DNA of 64,000 bases from Paenarthrobacter sp. DKR-5 (lineage in GTDB: Bacteria; Actinomycetota; Actinomycetes; Actinomycetales; Micrococcaceae): assembly GCF_018531425.1 (NCBI RefSeq), contig NZ_JAHBOI010000004.1:1-64000 (forward strand), written 5' to 3'. Shown here in pieces: positions 53,467 through 62,430 of this stretch. Every line of letters starts with the position of its first letter. Position 1 is the stretch's first letter. Made by a program: the position numbers and the translations under genes. Below the pieces are notes generated by a model that was given only the letters and a program-made list of their open reading frames with translations, ran no database searches and was not told the DNA's origin.

Positions 53467-54462
53467 TCAGAGCCAGTCCTTGCGCTTGAAAATGACGTAC
53501 ATGATCAGGCTCAGCAGCAGCATCAGGCCCAGCGCCATCGGGTAGCCGAAGGCGAAGTGCAGCTCGGGCATCACGTCGAAGTTCATTCCGTAGACGGACG
53601 CGACGAAGGTGGGAGCGAAGAAAATCGCGGCCCACGCGGAAATGCGCTTGACCTGCTCGTTCTGCAGCAGCGTGGTCTCGTTCTGCCGGGCGGTGGTGAG
53701 GGTGGAGTCGACCAGGAGCGCGTTCTGCAGCAGCTCCCGGAAGGCGTCGGCCTTGGAGATGATGCGGATGACGTGGTCCTCGACGTTGCGCAGGTAGCGC
53801 TGGAGCTCGATGTCCACGTGGTACTTCTCGAACCCGCGGTAGAGGCTCTCGATCATCTCGGTCAGCGGGTGCACCGCGCGCTGGAACTCGATCACTTCGC
53901 GGGAGAGTTCGTAGATGCGCCGGGAGACTTCGTGTTCGCCGCTGAAGAGCTGGTCCTCGATTTCGTCGATGTCGTTCTCCAGGCCGGCGACGACGGGCCC
54001 GTAGTCGTCCACCACCCGGTCCAGGATGGAGTACAGCACCGCTTCCGGGCCGAGCCGGAGCATCTCCGGATGCGACTCCAGATGGGCGCGCACGCCGCTG
54101 ACCGAGGGGGATTCGGCGTGCCGGACGGTGACCACGAAGTCCGGGCCGGTGAAGACGTGGAGTTCGCCGAACTCCACAACCTCTTCCTGGTCCATGTAGC
54201 GCGCCGGACGCAGCACGGTGAAAAGGTTCTCGCCGTAGCGCTCCATCTTCGGCCGCTGGTGCGCCGAGATCGCATCCTCGACGGCAAGCTCGTGGAGGCC
54301 GAACTCCGCCGCCACGGACGCCATCTCCTGCGGCGACGGCCGGTACAGGCCGATCCAGGCCATGCCTCCCCGGGAGGCAAGGGTCTCGTAGGTCTGTTCC
54401 AGGTTCGCGGGGTCCACGGTGCGGATCCCGTCGACGTACACGGCGTTGTTGATGATCGTCAC
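53467..54462 (-). CDS. corA: CorA-family Mg/Co transporter
   Basis: 331 residues. A large N-terminal cytoplasmic domain is followed by two C-terminal helices with the signature YGMNFDVMPELHF (GMN) after the first helix, and a basic tail KRKDWL. It forms a pentameric divalent-cation channel. The GTG start at 54462 is read as MTIINNAVYVDG. Confidence 0.93.
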   Translation of the reverse strand: MTIINNAVYVDGIRTVDPANLEQTYETLASRGGMAWIGLYRPSPQEMASVAAEFGLHELAVEDAISAHQRPKMERYGENLFTVLRPARYMDQEEVVEFGELHVFTGPDFVVTVRHAESPSVSGVRAHLESHPEMLRLGPEAVLYSILDRVVDDYGPVVAGLENDIDEIEDQLFSGEHEVSRRIYELSREVIEFQRAVHPLTEMIESLYRGFEKYHVDIELQRYLRNVEDHVIRIISKADAFRELLQNALLVDSTLTTARQNETTLLQNEQVKRISAWAAIFFAPTFVASVYGMNFDVMPELHFAFGYPMALGLMLLLSLIMYVIFKRKDWL

Positions 54463-54502
54463 GGTCCATTATCGGCACACGGAGGCCGCATAAAGTGGGA
54501 CC

Positions 54503-55612
54503 ATGACCGCTGACTCCGCTGCCCCGAGGACCCTCGCCTATGTCGCCTGCGCCGGCGACAACGTCGTCGGCACGTTCGAATTCGACCGTGCCGAGGGGAC
54601 ACTGCGCAGGGCAGGGGAGCCGGCACCGGCGCCCAAGGTCAGGGCGCTCGCCGCTGCCCCGGACGGCACCCGGCTGTACGCGGCGCTCTCCTTCACGCCC
54701 GGCCGGACCGCTGCCTACGACGTCGGCCCCGACGGCTCGCTCAGCCCCGCCGGGGAGGGGGAGGTGCCGGCGCCGCAGTGCTACGTCAGCATCGATGCGA
54801 CCGGCCGGCACGTCTTCGGGGCCTCGTACCACGGTCACCAGATCACCCGGTCCACGCTCGACGCCGACGGGCATCTCCCCCGCCCCCAGCAGCATGACGG
54901 CCCCCAGAAGCCAGACCCGCAGCAGCAGGTGCTCGAACCGGGTCTGCGGGCGCATGCCGTGCTGCCCAGCCCGGACAACGCCTTCGTCTACGCGACAGCG
55001 CTGGGCTCGGACCGGATCGCTGTTTACGCCCTGGACGAGGCCGCCGGCACGCTCAGCCCGGTCTCCGCAACGGACAGTGCACCGGGCAGCGGCCCGCGGC
55101 ACCTGCGCTTTTCCGCGGACGGGGACCGCCTGTACGTGCTGCACGAAATGTCCGGTGAAGTGGCGGTCTACGGGCGGGACAGCCGGTCCGGGGCGCTTGC
55201 CGAGCTCCAGCGGATCAGCACCGTCCCGGCGTCGCTCGGGCTGGTCCACGGCCGGATGCGCGAACCCGGGGTTCCGGACCCCGGTCCGGACGCGATCTGG
55301 TGCGCGGACCTGCGGCTCAGCCGGGACGGCCGCTACCTCTACACCAGCGAGCGGTCTTCCAGCACCATCTCCATCCTCGCCGTCGACGGGCAGGACGGGA
55401 CGCTGCGCCTGCTTGGCACCGTGCCGACCGAGCAGCAGCCGCGCGGGATCGCCGTCGACCCTTCGGGCCGCTACCTGCTGGCTGCCGGCGAAATCTCCGG
55501 CGCGGTGACGGTGCACCGGATCGGCGACGACGGCGGCCTGACGGCGGTCTCGCGCACTGAGGTGGGCGCCGGACCGCTGTGGATCGAGTTCCTCCAGCTC
55601 GCGCGGTCCTGA
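54503..55612 (+). CDS. Lactonase-family beta-propeller protein
   Basis: 369 residues with repeating blades (PKVRALAAAPDGTRLYAAL, ISIDATGRHVFG, RHLRFSADGDRLYVL, DLRLSRDGRYLYTSERSS). This is the seven-bladed 6-phosphogluconolactonase-like family, whose members hydrolyse sugar lactones or have no proven activity. No signal peptide. A GTGGGACC lies upstream of the ATG. Confidence 0.8.
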   Translation: MTADSAAPRTLAYVACAGDNVVGTFEFDRAEGTLRRAGEPAPAPKVRALAAAPDGTRLYAALSFTPGRTAAYDVGPDGSLSPAGEGEVPAPQCYVSIDATGRHVFGASYHGHQITRSTLDADGHLPRPQQHDGPQKPDPQQQVLEPGLRAHAVLPSPDNAFVYATALGSDRIAVYALDEAAGTLSPVSATDSAPGSGPRHLRFSADGDRLYVLHEMSGEVAVYGRDSRSGALAELQRISTVPASLGLVHGRMREPGVPDPGPDAIWCADLRLSRDGRYLYTSERSSSTISILAVDGQDGTLRLLGTVPTEQQPRGIAVDPSGRYLLAAGEISGAVTVHRIGDDGGLTAVSRTEVGAGPLWIEFLQLARS

Positions 55613-55651
55613 TCCCGCAGTTGTGAACCCGGCCGCCTGATCCCGCGCGCC

Positions 55652-56188
55652 TCAGGCGGGGGCGGTTCCGGCCTGCGCCAGCCGGCTGATGAGCGGTTCG
55701 GTGCGGTACGGGATGTGTTCGTGCAGGGCCAGCACCGTCTCGGTGCGGATCACGCCCTTGATCCGCAGGATCGACCGCAGCCCCGACTGCAGGTTGTGCG
55801 TGTCGGTGGCCGCAAGGCGGCACCAGACGTCTCCCCGGCCGGAAATCTCGTACACCTCAAGGCACTGCGGCAGCGTGCGCAGGCCCGCGATCACGCCGTC
55901 GAGCTCACGGTGGCTCACCTCGATCGTGACGAAGGCGAGCACGTCATAGCCCAGCGCCTCAAGGTCGACCTCCCGGCCGCCCTCGCGCAGGATGCCCGAG
56001 CGCAGCAGCCGGCGGATCCGTGCCTGCGCCGTGTTGCGGGCGACCCCGAGCGCCTCGCCGAGTTCGCCAATCTGGATGCGCGGGTCGCGCACAAGTTCCA
56101 GTAGCAGCCGCAGGTCCAGGGCATCCAGTTTGCTCAAAGCCACCACTTCCCGTCGCCGGCATCCCTCAAAATTGGTCAGAATGATCAT
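55652..56188 (-). CDS. Lrp/AsnC-family regulator
   Basis: 178 codons from ATG 56188, or about 163 from GTG 56143 (MALSKLDALDLRLL), which fits the family better. An N-terminal winged HTH (LVRDPRIQIGELGEALGVARNTAQARIRRL) is followed by a RAM effector domain (FVTIEVSHRELDGVI, VYEISGRGDVWCRL). It is divergent from an MFS gene, with a palindrome between or at its start, so it probably controls that exporter. Confidence 0.85.
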   Translation of the reverse strand: MIILTNFEGCRRREVVALSKLDALDLRLLLELVRDPRIQIGELGEALGVARNTAQARIRRLLRSGILREGGREVDLEALGYDVLAFVTIEVSHRELDGVIAGLRTLPQCLEVYEISGRGDVWCRLAATDTHNLQSGLRSILRIKGVIRTETVLALHEHIPYRTEPLISRLAQAGTAPA

Positions 56189-56190
56189 TC
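56181..56190. promoter_or_regulatory. Palindrome at the Lrp/MFS divergent region
   Basis: AATGATCATT is a perfect 10-bp palindrome, extended by CAG and CTG on the flanks (56178-56194). It covers the 5' end of the Lrp-type gene and is a candidate autoregulatory operator. Confidence 0.5.
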
Positions 56191-56287
56191 CTGAGCCGAT
56201 GATACGTCCACGGGTTCAATCCTGTCGCACGATGAAGGGGAAATAGCTCAGTCTGCGCCGGTAACACGGACGAACGGAGGACCCCGG

Positions 56288-57532
56288 ATGACAGTCATCA
56301 GCGAACTGCGGATGCGGCCGGTTGTGCTGCCCCGCCGGGGCTGGGATGCCTCGGTCACCGCCCGGCTCGTCCTCGCCGGCGTCGTGCTCTCGGTCCTGCT
56401 GGTCGGCGCGAACCTGGCCACCCCGGTGTACGCGCTGCTGCAGGCCCGGCTGGGAATGACGTCCCTGGGCGTCACCGTCGCGTTCTCCAGCTATGTGCTC
56501 AGCCTGGTCGCGTGCCTGATGCTGGCCGGCCACTGGTCGGACCATATCGGCCGGCGGGCCGCCCTCGTGGTGGCGGTGCTGATCGGGCTCGGCGGCGGCC
56601 TCCTGTTCGCCAACGCCCAAAGCCTGCTGATGCTCTCCGCCGGCCGGGCTCTCCAGGGCGCGGCAGTGGCGCTGGCCACCGGAGCGAGTTCGGCCGCCCT
56701 GCGCGAGCTGATGCCGCTGCGCCCGGAATGGGCCTCCCGCTTCACCCTGCTGGCCTCCGCCGGGGGAGTCGCCGCCGGCCCTGTCATCGGCGGCCTGCTC
56801 TCGCTGCTGCCGGATCCCACCCGCCTGCCGTTCCTGGCGCACACCGCGGCGCTGTCCCTGCTGTTGGTGCCGCTGCTGCTGCTCAAGGCCCGTCCCGCCA
56901 TCAAGCCCGCCGACGCCGGCCGCGCTTTCGCCACGCTCCGGCCGCGCCGGCCGTCCATCTCCCGCACCGCACGGTCCTCGTTCTGGATGGCGGCGTTGGT
57001 GGGCTTCGTCAGCTTCGCCGTCTTCGGCTTCACGCTCTCGCTCGCCCCGACGTATTTCGCGGGCATCGTGCACACCGATTCCCGCGCGGTGGCGGGCCTG
57101 CTCGCGGCGCTGACCCTGGGAGCCTCGGCGTCCAGCCAGCTGCTCGCGCTGCGCGGCCGCTACCTGGTGCCGGCCGGCCTGGCGGTGCTCGCGGCCAGCC
57201 TGCTGCTGATCCCGGTGGCCGGCGCGGCGTCGAGCCCGTGGCTGCTTGTGGCCGCAAGCCTTGCCGCCGGATTCGGCCAGGGCGCGGCGTTCCGCGTGGT
57301 CTTCAACGAGATTGCCGGCCGGGTCGAGGCGGACCGGCATGCCCAGGTCATCAGCACCGTATACGTCATCACCTACCTCGGCTCCGCCGTGCCGGTGATC
57401 GGCATGGGCGCTGCCGCGACCGCCGTCGGGCTGCCCACGGCCGTGCTGGGCTTTGCCGTGTTCATGGCGGCGGCTTGCCTGTCGCTCGCCGCCGCGGCGC
57501 TGCGCCTGGCCCTGCGCCCCGAGGGCGCCTGA
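56288..57532 (+). CDS. MFS transporter
   Basis: 414 residues, twelve predicted helices. The MFS motif A after helix 2 reads GHWSDHIGRRAALV. Substrate unknown; the DHA1-type layout suggests export of drugs or amino-acid-like compounds. GGAGG lies nine bases upstream of the ATG. It is flanked by two Lrp-type regulator genes, one divergent and one convergent. Confidence 0.85.
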   Translation: MTVISELRMRPVVLPRRGWDASVTARLVLAGVVLSVLLVGANLATPVYALLQARLGMTSLGVTVAFSSYVLSLVACLMLAGHWSDHIGRRAALVVAVLIGLGGGLLFANAQSLLMLSAGRALQGAAVALATGASSAALRELMPLRPEWASRFTLLASAGGVAAGPVIGGLLSLLPDPTRLPFLAHTAALSLLLVPLLLLKARPAIKPADAGRAFATLRPRRPSISRTARSSFWMAALVGFVSFAVFGFTLSLAPTYFAGIVHTDSRAVAGLLAALTLGASASSQLLALRGRYLVPAGLAVLAASLLLIPVAGAASSPWLLVAASLAAGFGQGAAFRVVFNEIAGRVEADRHAQVISTVYVITYLGSAVPVIGMGAAATAVGLPTAVLGFAVFMAAACLSLAAAALRLALRPEGA

Positions 57533-57563
57533 CCCGGTCTCAGCCCCGGTTGCGGTCCCGGTC

Positions 57564-58073
57564 TCAGCCCACGTGCGGGAGCGGCCCGGCGTTGCCGGGG
57601 ATGTGGTTGAACACCAGGGTGGTCTCGGTATGCCCCACGACAGGTTCGGTGGCGAGGTGATCCAGTACCCAGTCGCGCAGCTCCTCCGTGCCGGCCACAG
57701 CAATGTGCAGCAGATAGTCCTCCGAGCCTGAGACGTGGAAGGTGGAGAGCACCTCCGGCAGCGCCGGGACCTTGGCGGTGAAAGCATCGATCTGCACCCG
57801 GTCGTGGGCCCGCAGCCGCACAGCAATGAGCGCCTGCACCGAGCGTCCGACGGCGGCGAGGTTCACCTTCGCGGAGAAGCCCTCGATCACCCCGCGCTCG
57901 ACGAGCGAGCGGGTGCGCATCAGCACCGTCGAGGGGGCGAGCCCAAGCCGGTCCGCGAGGTCGCGGTTGGTGATCCGCGCGTCCTCAACGAGTACCTTGA
58001 GGATCCGCTCGTCGACGTCGTCGAGCACCTGCGTCCGTCCGCCGTTGCTGCCCTGGCTGCCCGCTGCGCCCAT
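57564..58073 (-). CDS. Lrp/AsnC-family regulator
   Basis: 169 residues. HTH (LVEDARITNRDLADRLGLAPSTVLMRTRSL) at about 27-57 and a RAM domain with VPALPEVLSTFHVSGSEDYLLHIAV. GAGGACGG lies upstream of ATG 58073. It may respond to an amino acid. Placed convergent to one MFS gene and upstream of another. Confidence 0.88.
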   Translation of the reverse strand: MGAAGSQGSNGGRTQVLDDVDERILKVLVEDARITNRDLADRLGLAPSTVLMRTRSLVERGVIEGFSAKVNLAAVGRSVQALIAVRLRAHDRVQIDAFTAKVPALPEVLSTFHVSGSEDYLLHIAVAGTEELRDWVLDHLATEPVVGHTETTLVFNHIPGNAGPLPHVG

Positions 58074-58118
58074 TCCGACCGTCCTCTTCCGGGCCGTCCT
58101 TCGTGGCCCGGACCCAGC

Positions 58119-59318
58119 CTAGCGCGGCAGCACGGCCCGCGCGGTCAGGGCCGCGAGCACCGTCAGCCCGAGCACGGACAAGGCCAGCGCGGTCCACCCG
58201 AAGGCCTGGAAGGCGAACCCGGCGGCCCAGCCAAGCAGGCTCGACCCGGAGTAGTACGCGAGATTGTAGAGCGAGGCAGCCTGGGCCTTCCCGGTGTCCG
58301 CGGCGGCGCCGGTCCACCCGGAGGCGATGCTGTGCGCGGCGAAGAACCCGGCGGTGAGGACCACCAGTCCGGCCAGCACCAGCGGCAGCGGGCCGGCGAG
58401 GGTGATGAGCAGCCCCGCTGCCATGGTGGCGTGGCCGCCCAGGAGGACAGCCCGCCGTCCGAACCGTGCGGTCAGCTGCGCTGCGCGGCGGGAAGAAACA
58501 GTCCCGGCCAGGTAGGCGATGAACATCAGGCTCACCAAGGAGGTGGGCAGCAGGTACGGGCGCGCCTCAAGCCGGAAGCCAAGGTAGTTGTAGACCGCCA
58601 CGAAGCCGCCCATCAGCAGGAAAGCCTGGCCGTAGAGGGCCAGCAGCACCGGCCGCCGCAGCTGCAGGCCCAGGAGGGCGAAGGCGGCCCGCGGGCGCAG
58701 CGCCGACGGCGTGAACCGCAGCTGGCGGGGCGTCAGGAGCAGGAAGCCGGCCGCGGCAGCGGCAGCACACAGCGACACCGCGAGGGTTCCGGCCCGCCAG
58801 CCGGCCAGCTGCGCGACCGGGCCGGCGATCAGCCGGCCGGAGAGCCCGCCGATGGTCGTGCCGGCCACATAGGTGCCGGCCGCGAGCACAGCGTGCGAGC
58901 GGTGCACTTCCTCGTTCAGGTAAGCCACGGCCAGGGCCGGGATGCCGCCCAGTGCGGCGCCTTCCAGGCCGCGCAGCACCAGCAGCGTGCCGAAGTCCGG
59001 CGCGAGCGGCACCAGCAGCCCCAGCACGGTGGCGGCAATGACGGCGGTGGCCATGGCGCGCACGCGCCCCATCCTGTCGGCGGCGAAGGACCAGGGCAGA
59101 ACCGCCGCGGCCAGCCCCAGCGTCGCCACCGAAATGCTCAACGCGGCCTGCGCGGCGGTCACGGACAGATCCCGGGCGACCAAGGGGAGAATGCCCTGGG
59201 GCGAGTAGAGCTGGGCAAATGTCGCGACGCCGGCCAGCGCCAGGGCGCCCAGGATGCGCCGGTAGGCGGGGCTGCCTTTGGTATGCCCCTCCCAGAGGGC
59301 CTGCCCGGTGATGGTCAT
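58119..59318 (-). CDS. MFS transporter (YnfM-like)
   Basis: About 399 residues from ATG 59318 (MTITGQALWEGH), with twelve helices starting at ALALAGVATFAQLYSPQG, typical of the YnfM/arabinose-exporter group. Motif A-like FAADRMGRVRAM follows helix 2. It is divergent from a LysR regulator gene, which probably activates it. The frame opens 24 codons earlier, inside the intergenic region. Confidence 0.85.
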   Translation of the reverse strand: MTITGQALWEGHTKGSPAYRRILGALALAGVATFAQLYSPQGILPLVARDLSVTAAQAALSISVATLGLAAAVLPWSFAADRMGRVRAMATAVIAATVLGLLVPLAPDFGTLLVLRGLEGAALGGIPALAVAYLNEEVHRSHAVLAAGTYVAGTTIGGLSGRLIAGPVAQLAGWRAGTLAVSLCAAAAAAGFLLLTPRQLRFTPSALRPRAAFALLGLQLRRPVLLALYGQAFLLMGGFVAVYNYLGFRLEARPYLLPTSLVSLMFIAYLAGTVSSRRAAQLTARFGRRAVLLGGHATMAAGLLITLAGPLPLVLAGLVVLTAGFFAAHSIASGWTGAAADTGKAQAASLYNLAYYSGSSLLGWAAGFAFQAFGWTALALSVLGLTVLAALTARAVLPR

Positions 59319-59388
59319 GAAAACAGCGTAGGAACAGTCGTTCTCATGCGTCCAATGCATATCCGCGCGTGCCGTATAGCATTTCAGC
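59319..59388. promoter_or_regulatory. LysR/MFS divergent promoter region
   Basis: 70 bases separate the two start codons. ATGCATAT (59355-59362) and GTATAGCAT (59374-59382) form an imperfect inverted repeat and fit a LysR-type T-N11-A operator for both genes. Confidence 0.45.
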
Positions 59389-60411
59389 ATGAATAGCGAG
59401 GAAGCGCGCCCGTCCGGCCCCTTGCACCGCGATGTCGCGCGGCTGCTGCCCTACCTGCCGGTGCTCGACGCCGTGGGCCAGACCCGGCATGTCACCGCCG
59501 CAGCGGAGCTCCTCGGCCTGCCTCAGCCCACGGTCAGCCGGGCCCTCGCCCGGGCCTCCGCCGTCGTCGGCACCGAACTGGTGCGCAAGCAGGGACGTGG
59601 AATCAGCCTGACGCCCGCGGCGGAGGCGCTGCTGCCGGCGGTGCGCACCGCCCTGGCCCAGCTGCAGCTGGGTGTGGACGCGCTGCACTCCCGCCGGGAG
59701 GAGGCCCGGGGCCTGGTCCGGGTGGCCTTCCAGAACACCTTCGGCGAGGCCACGGTGCCGCTGCTCGTGCGCCGCTTCAGCGAGCAGCATCCTGCGGTGC
59801 GGTTCCAGCTCCGGCAGGGCAGCCGCAGCAGCTGCCTGGACGCCTTGGGCGAGGACAAGGCTGATGTGGCGATTGTGTCCCCGGTGCCGCCGGCTGGACG
59901 CGACCAGGGCAGCGAGGTGCTGTACCGGGAGCCGGTGCGGCTGGTGGTGCCGCGCGGGCACCGGTTGGCCCGCGGCTCGGCGGTGGACCTCGCGGAGGTC
60001 CGGGGCGAACCGTTTGTCATGCTCGAGCGGGGGTTCGGCATGCGGGGGATCACGGACGCGCTCTGCCGCCAGGCAGGGTTCAAGCCGGCCGTGGCCTTCG
60101 AGGGGCAGGACTCGCACACGCTGCGCGGCCTGGTGGCGGCAGGCCTGGGGGTCGCGGTGCTGCCGCCGTCGCGCTCCGAGCACCCGAACATTTCCGCACC
60201 GGGCCTCGGGTTCGCCGAGCTCCGGCTCCGCGACGAGGGGGCCTTCCGCGAAATCGGCCTGGTCTGGCGCACCGCCCTGGGCGAGCCGCCCCAGGTGGCG
60301 CTCTTCCGCGGGCTGGTGCTGGGCGAGGGACGCAGGATGCTGCGGACGATGTTCCAGGAGCCGGGACCGCACCCCGCGCAGCAGCCGCTGGCGCAGCAGC
60401 GGCCGGACTAG
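59389..60411 (+). CDS. LysR-family transcriptional regulator
   Basis: 340 residues. N-terminal winged HTH (VTAAAELLGLPQPTVSRALARASAVVG) and a periplasmic-binding-like effector domain from about 100 (GLVRVAFQNTFGEATVPLLV). It is likely to regulate the adjacent MFS exporter and itself. Its TAG shares bases with the opposite-strand stop (CTAG at 60408-60411). Confidence 0.9.
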   Translation: MNSEEARPSGPLHRDVARLLPYLPVLDAVGQTRHVTAAAELLGLPQPTVSRALARASAVVGTELVRKQGRGISLTPAAEALLPAVRTALAQLQLGVDALHSRREEARGLVRVAFQNTFGEATVPLLVRRFSEQHPAVRFQLRQGSRSSCLDALGEDKADVAIVSPVPPAGRDQGSEVLYREPVRLVVPRGHRLARGSAVDLAEVRGEPFVMLERGFGMRGITDALCRQAGFKPAVAFEGQDSHTLRGLVAAGLGVAVLPPSRSEHPNISAPGLGFAELRLRDEGAFREIGLVWRTALGEPPQVALFRGLVLGEGRRMLRTMFQEPGPHPAQQPLAQQRPD

Positions 60412-61412
60412 AGCGCGCCGAGGAACCCCTGCACCACCTCGGCCGCGGGGAGGTCCCGCGAGTGGCGCCAGCCGGTGCCGGCCCAGAGATTCAGACCGTC
60501 CGCATCGCCCTGGGCGGCGGCCGCTGCCCTGATCGGCGCGGTGAGGTGGTGGACCATCGGATAGGCGGCCGGCGCATGCGCGGAATGTTCCCGGACAAAC
60601 CTGTTCACCAGGGCACGGGCCGGTTTGCCGGTGAAGGCACGCGTCAGGACCGTTTCGGTGTAGCCCGCATCTGCGAGGGCGTCCTTGTGCAGTTGCCGGG
60701 CACCGCTTTCCGGTGTCCGGAGGAAGGCCGTGCCCAGCTGGGCGGCGACCGCCCCGGCGTCCAGCACCCGTCGCAGGCCCGCGCCGTCGCCGATCCCTCC
60801 GGCGGCGACCAGCGGCAGGGCGACGGCGTGCCGCACGGCCGCAACCAGGGCGGCAGAATCCGCCGCGGACTCCGCCGGCGCCGGGAGGAACGCCGCGGTG
60901 TGCGAACCGGCCGAGGAATGCTGGACCACGAGCGCGTCCACGCCCACGTCCGCCGCCGCCAGCGCTTCGGCCACCGACGTCACGCTCGCGAGGACAATGG
61001 ACCCGGCTTTGCGCAGGGCCGCGACCACACCGGCGGGCGGCAGGCCGAAGGTGAAACTCACTACCGGCACTGGATCCTCCAGGAGCAGGGCTGTCTTCTG
61101 GTCCCAGCCGTCGTCGTCGGCGCCACGCAACGGCGGCAGTTCCACGCCGTAGCGCCGCGCCTCGGGCTCAAGTTCCGCGCGGTACGCGTTCAAGGCATTC
61201 ACGTCCGGCTCAGCCGCGGAGGGCACGAAAAGGTTCACGCCGAAGGCAGCATCCAGCGGGCGCACTGCCCGGATTTCCTCCGCCAGCGCCGTGGCGGTCT
61301 TGTAGCCGCCGGCGAGGAATCCAAAGCCCCCGGCGCCGGCGACGGCGGTAACGAGCGCAGGCCCCGACGGCCCTCCGGCCATGGGGGCGGCGATGACGGC
61401 TGATTCGAACAC
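60408..61412 (-). CDS. Nitronate monooxygenase-like flavoprotein
   Basis: 334 residues, TIM barrel of the NPD/2-nitropropane dioxygenase family. N-terminal SAVIAAPMAGGPSGPALVTAVA, FMN-binding GGIGDGAGLRRVL and the catalytic-region pattern VQHSSAGSHTA (the usual His of AQG.EAGGH type is modified). It oxidises alkyl nitronates with FMN and O2 or serves a related role. It is divergent from the kinase gene, 42 bases between starts. Confidence 0.85.
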   Translation of the reverse strand: MFESAVIAAPMAGGPSGPALVTAVAGAGGFGFLAGGYKTATALAEEIRAVRPLDAAFGVNLFVPSAAEPDVNALNAYRAELEPEARRYGVELPPLRGADDDGWDQKTALLLEDPVPVVSFTFGLPPAGVVAALRKAGSIVLASVTSVAEALAAADVGVDALVVQHSSAGSHTAAFLPAPAESAADSAALVAAVRHAVALPLVAAGGIGDGAGLRRVLDAGAVAAQLGTAFLRTPESGARQLHKDALADAGYTETVLTRAFTGKPARALVNRFVREHSAHAPAAYPMVHHLTAPIRAAAAAQGDADGLNLWAGTGWRHSRDLPAAEVVQGFLGAL

Positions 61413-61454
61413 TGTGACCTCCGGTACAAAGGAGCGGGAACCTCTCAGTAGTCT

Positions 61455-62390
61455 ATGGGGGTGGATATTTCAGCCGACCTGCCGCCCGTCCCCGCTTCCG
61501 ATGCTTCCGGAGCCTTCATCGGACTGGACATCGGCGGCAGCAAGACGCGCGGCATCAAGGTCGTGGACGGCCAGGTCGTCGCCGACCACCGGGTCGGCAG
61601 CGCCAACGTGCAGAACACCACCCGCGAGGACGCGGCATGCCAGCTTGCGGATCTTTTCGCCGTACTCGGCGCCGACGGCGTCAGCCGGGTCATCGCCGGC
61701 TCGGGCGGGATCGACACGGAAGAGGACAAGCGCGCGCTGGCCGGGCTGATCTCCCCGCATGTCCCCGGCGCCCGGATCAGCATCGTGCACGACTCCTGGC
61801 TGATCCTTGCCGCCGGCCGGGCCCGCACCGGCATCGCCGTGATCGCCGGAACGGGTTCCGCAGCCTGGGGCATCAACGCCGACGGCGTCCAGGCCCGGGC
61901 GGGCGGCTGGGGCTACCTGCTCGGAGACGAGGGCAGCGGCTACTGGTTCGGCCGGGAAGCCGTCCGGTACAGCCTGCGCCGGATGAACCAGGGCCAGGAA
62001 CCGGACGCCCTGAGCCGGGCCGTGCTCGAGCGCTGCGGGCTGCAGGACCCCAATGACCTGATCCGGCTGTTCCACGGGGACAAGGGCAGGCACTACTGGG
62101 CGTCCCTCGGCTCCGTGGTCTTCGACGCCGCCGCGGCCGGCCACCAAGCCGCCGCGGCCATGATCGAACAGGGCGGCACAGACCTGGCGGCGCTCGCCGC
62201 CGAGGTGGCCGGACAGCTGGGCCTGACCGGTCCGGTGATCATCGGCGGCGGCGTGGGCGAGAATCAACCGGCGCTCCAGGACGCCTTCCGGCGGCACCTG
62301 GCCGCGGCCGGCTGCACGGACGTGCGTGTGCTGGACGCCGATCCGGTGTTCGGCACGCTTTTCCTCGCCGAGGACCCGGCCTTCGCCTAA
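61455..62390 (+). CDS. BadF/BadG-type sugar kinase (GlcNAc-kinase-like)
   Basis: 311 residues. ASKHA-fold ATPase with the phosphate-1 motif GLDIGGSKTRG (about 24-34), VIAGTGSAAWG and GDEGSGYWFGR, a set found in N-acetylglucosamine kinases and related BadF-type proteins. It is likely to phosphorylate an amino sugar. The ATG is preceded by GTAGTCT rather than a strong ribosome-binding site. Confidence 0.82.
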   Translation: MGVDISADLPPVPASDASGAFIGLDIGGSKTRGIKVVDGQVVADHRVGSANVQNTTREDAACQLADLFAVLGADGVSRVIAGSGGIDTEEDKRALAGLISPHVPGARISIVHDSWLILAAGRARTGIAVIAGTGSAAWGINADGVQARAGGWGYLLGDEGSGYWFGREAVRYSLRRMNQGQEPDALSRAVLERCGLQDPNDLIRLFHGDKGRHYWASLGSVVFDAAAAGHQAAAAMIEQGGTDLAALAAEVAGQLGLTGPVIIGGGVGENQPALQDAFRRHLAAAGCTDVRVLDADPVFGTLFLAEDPAFA

Positions 62391-62430
62391 CGACGGAGAC
62401 CCGGCCCGGCACGGACCGGCCCGGCACCGG

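Noticed and set aside
57735-59396. 553-codon plus-strand frame opposite an Lrp regulator and an MFS transporter
   Set aside because: Low-complexity Gln/Gly/Arg/His translation, a shadow of two real minus-strand genes.
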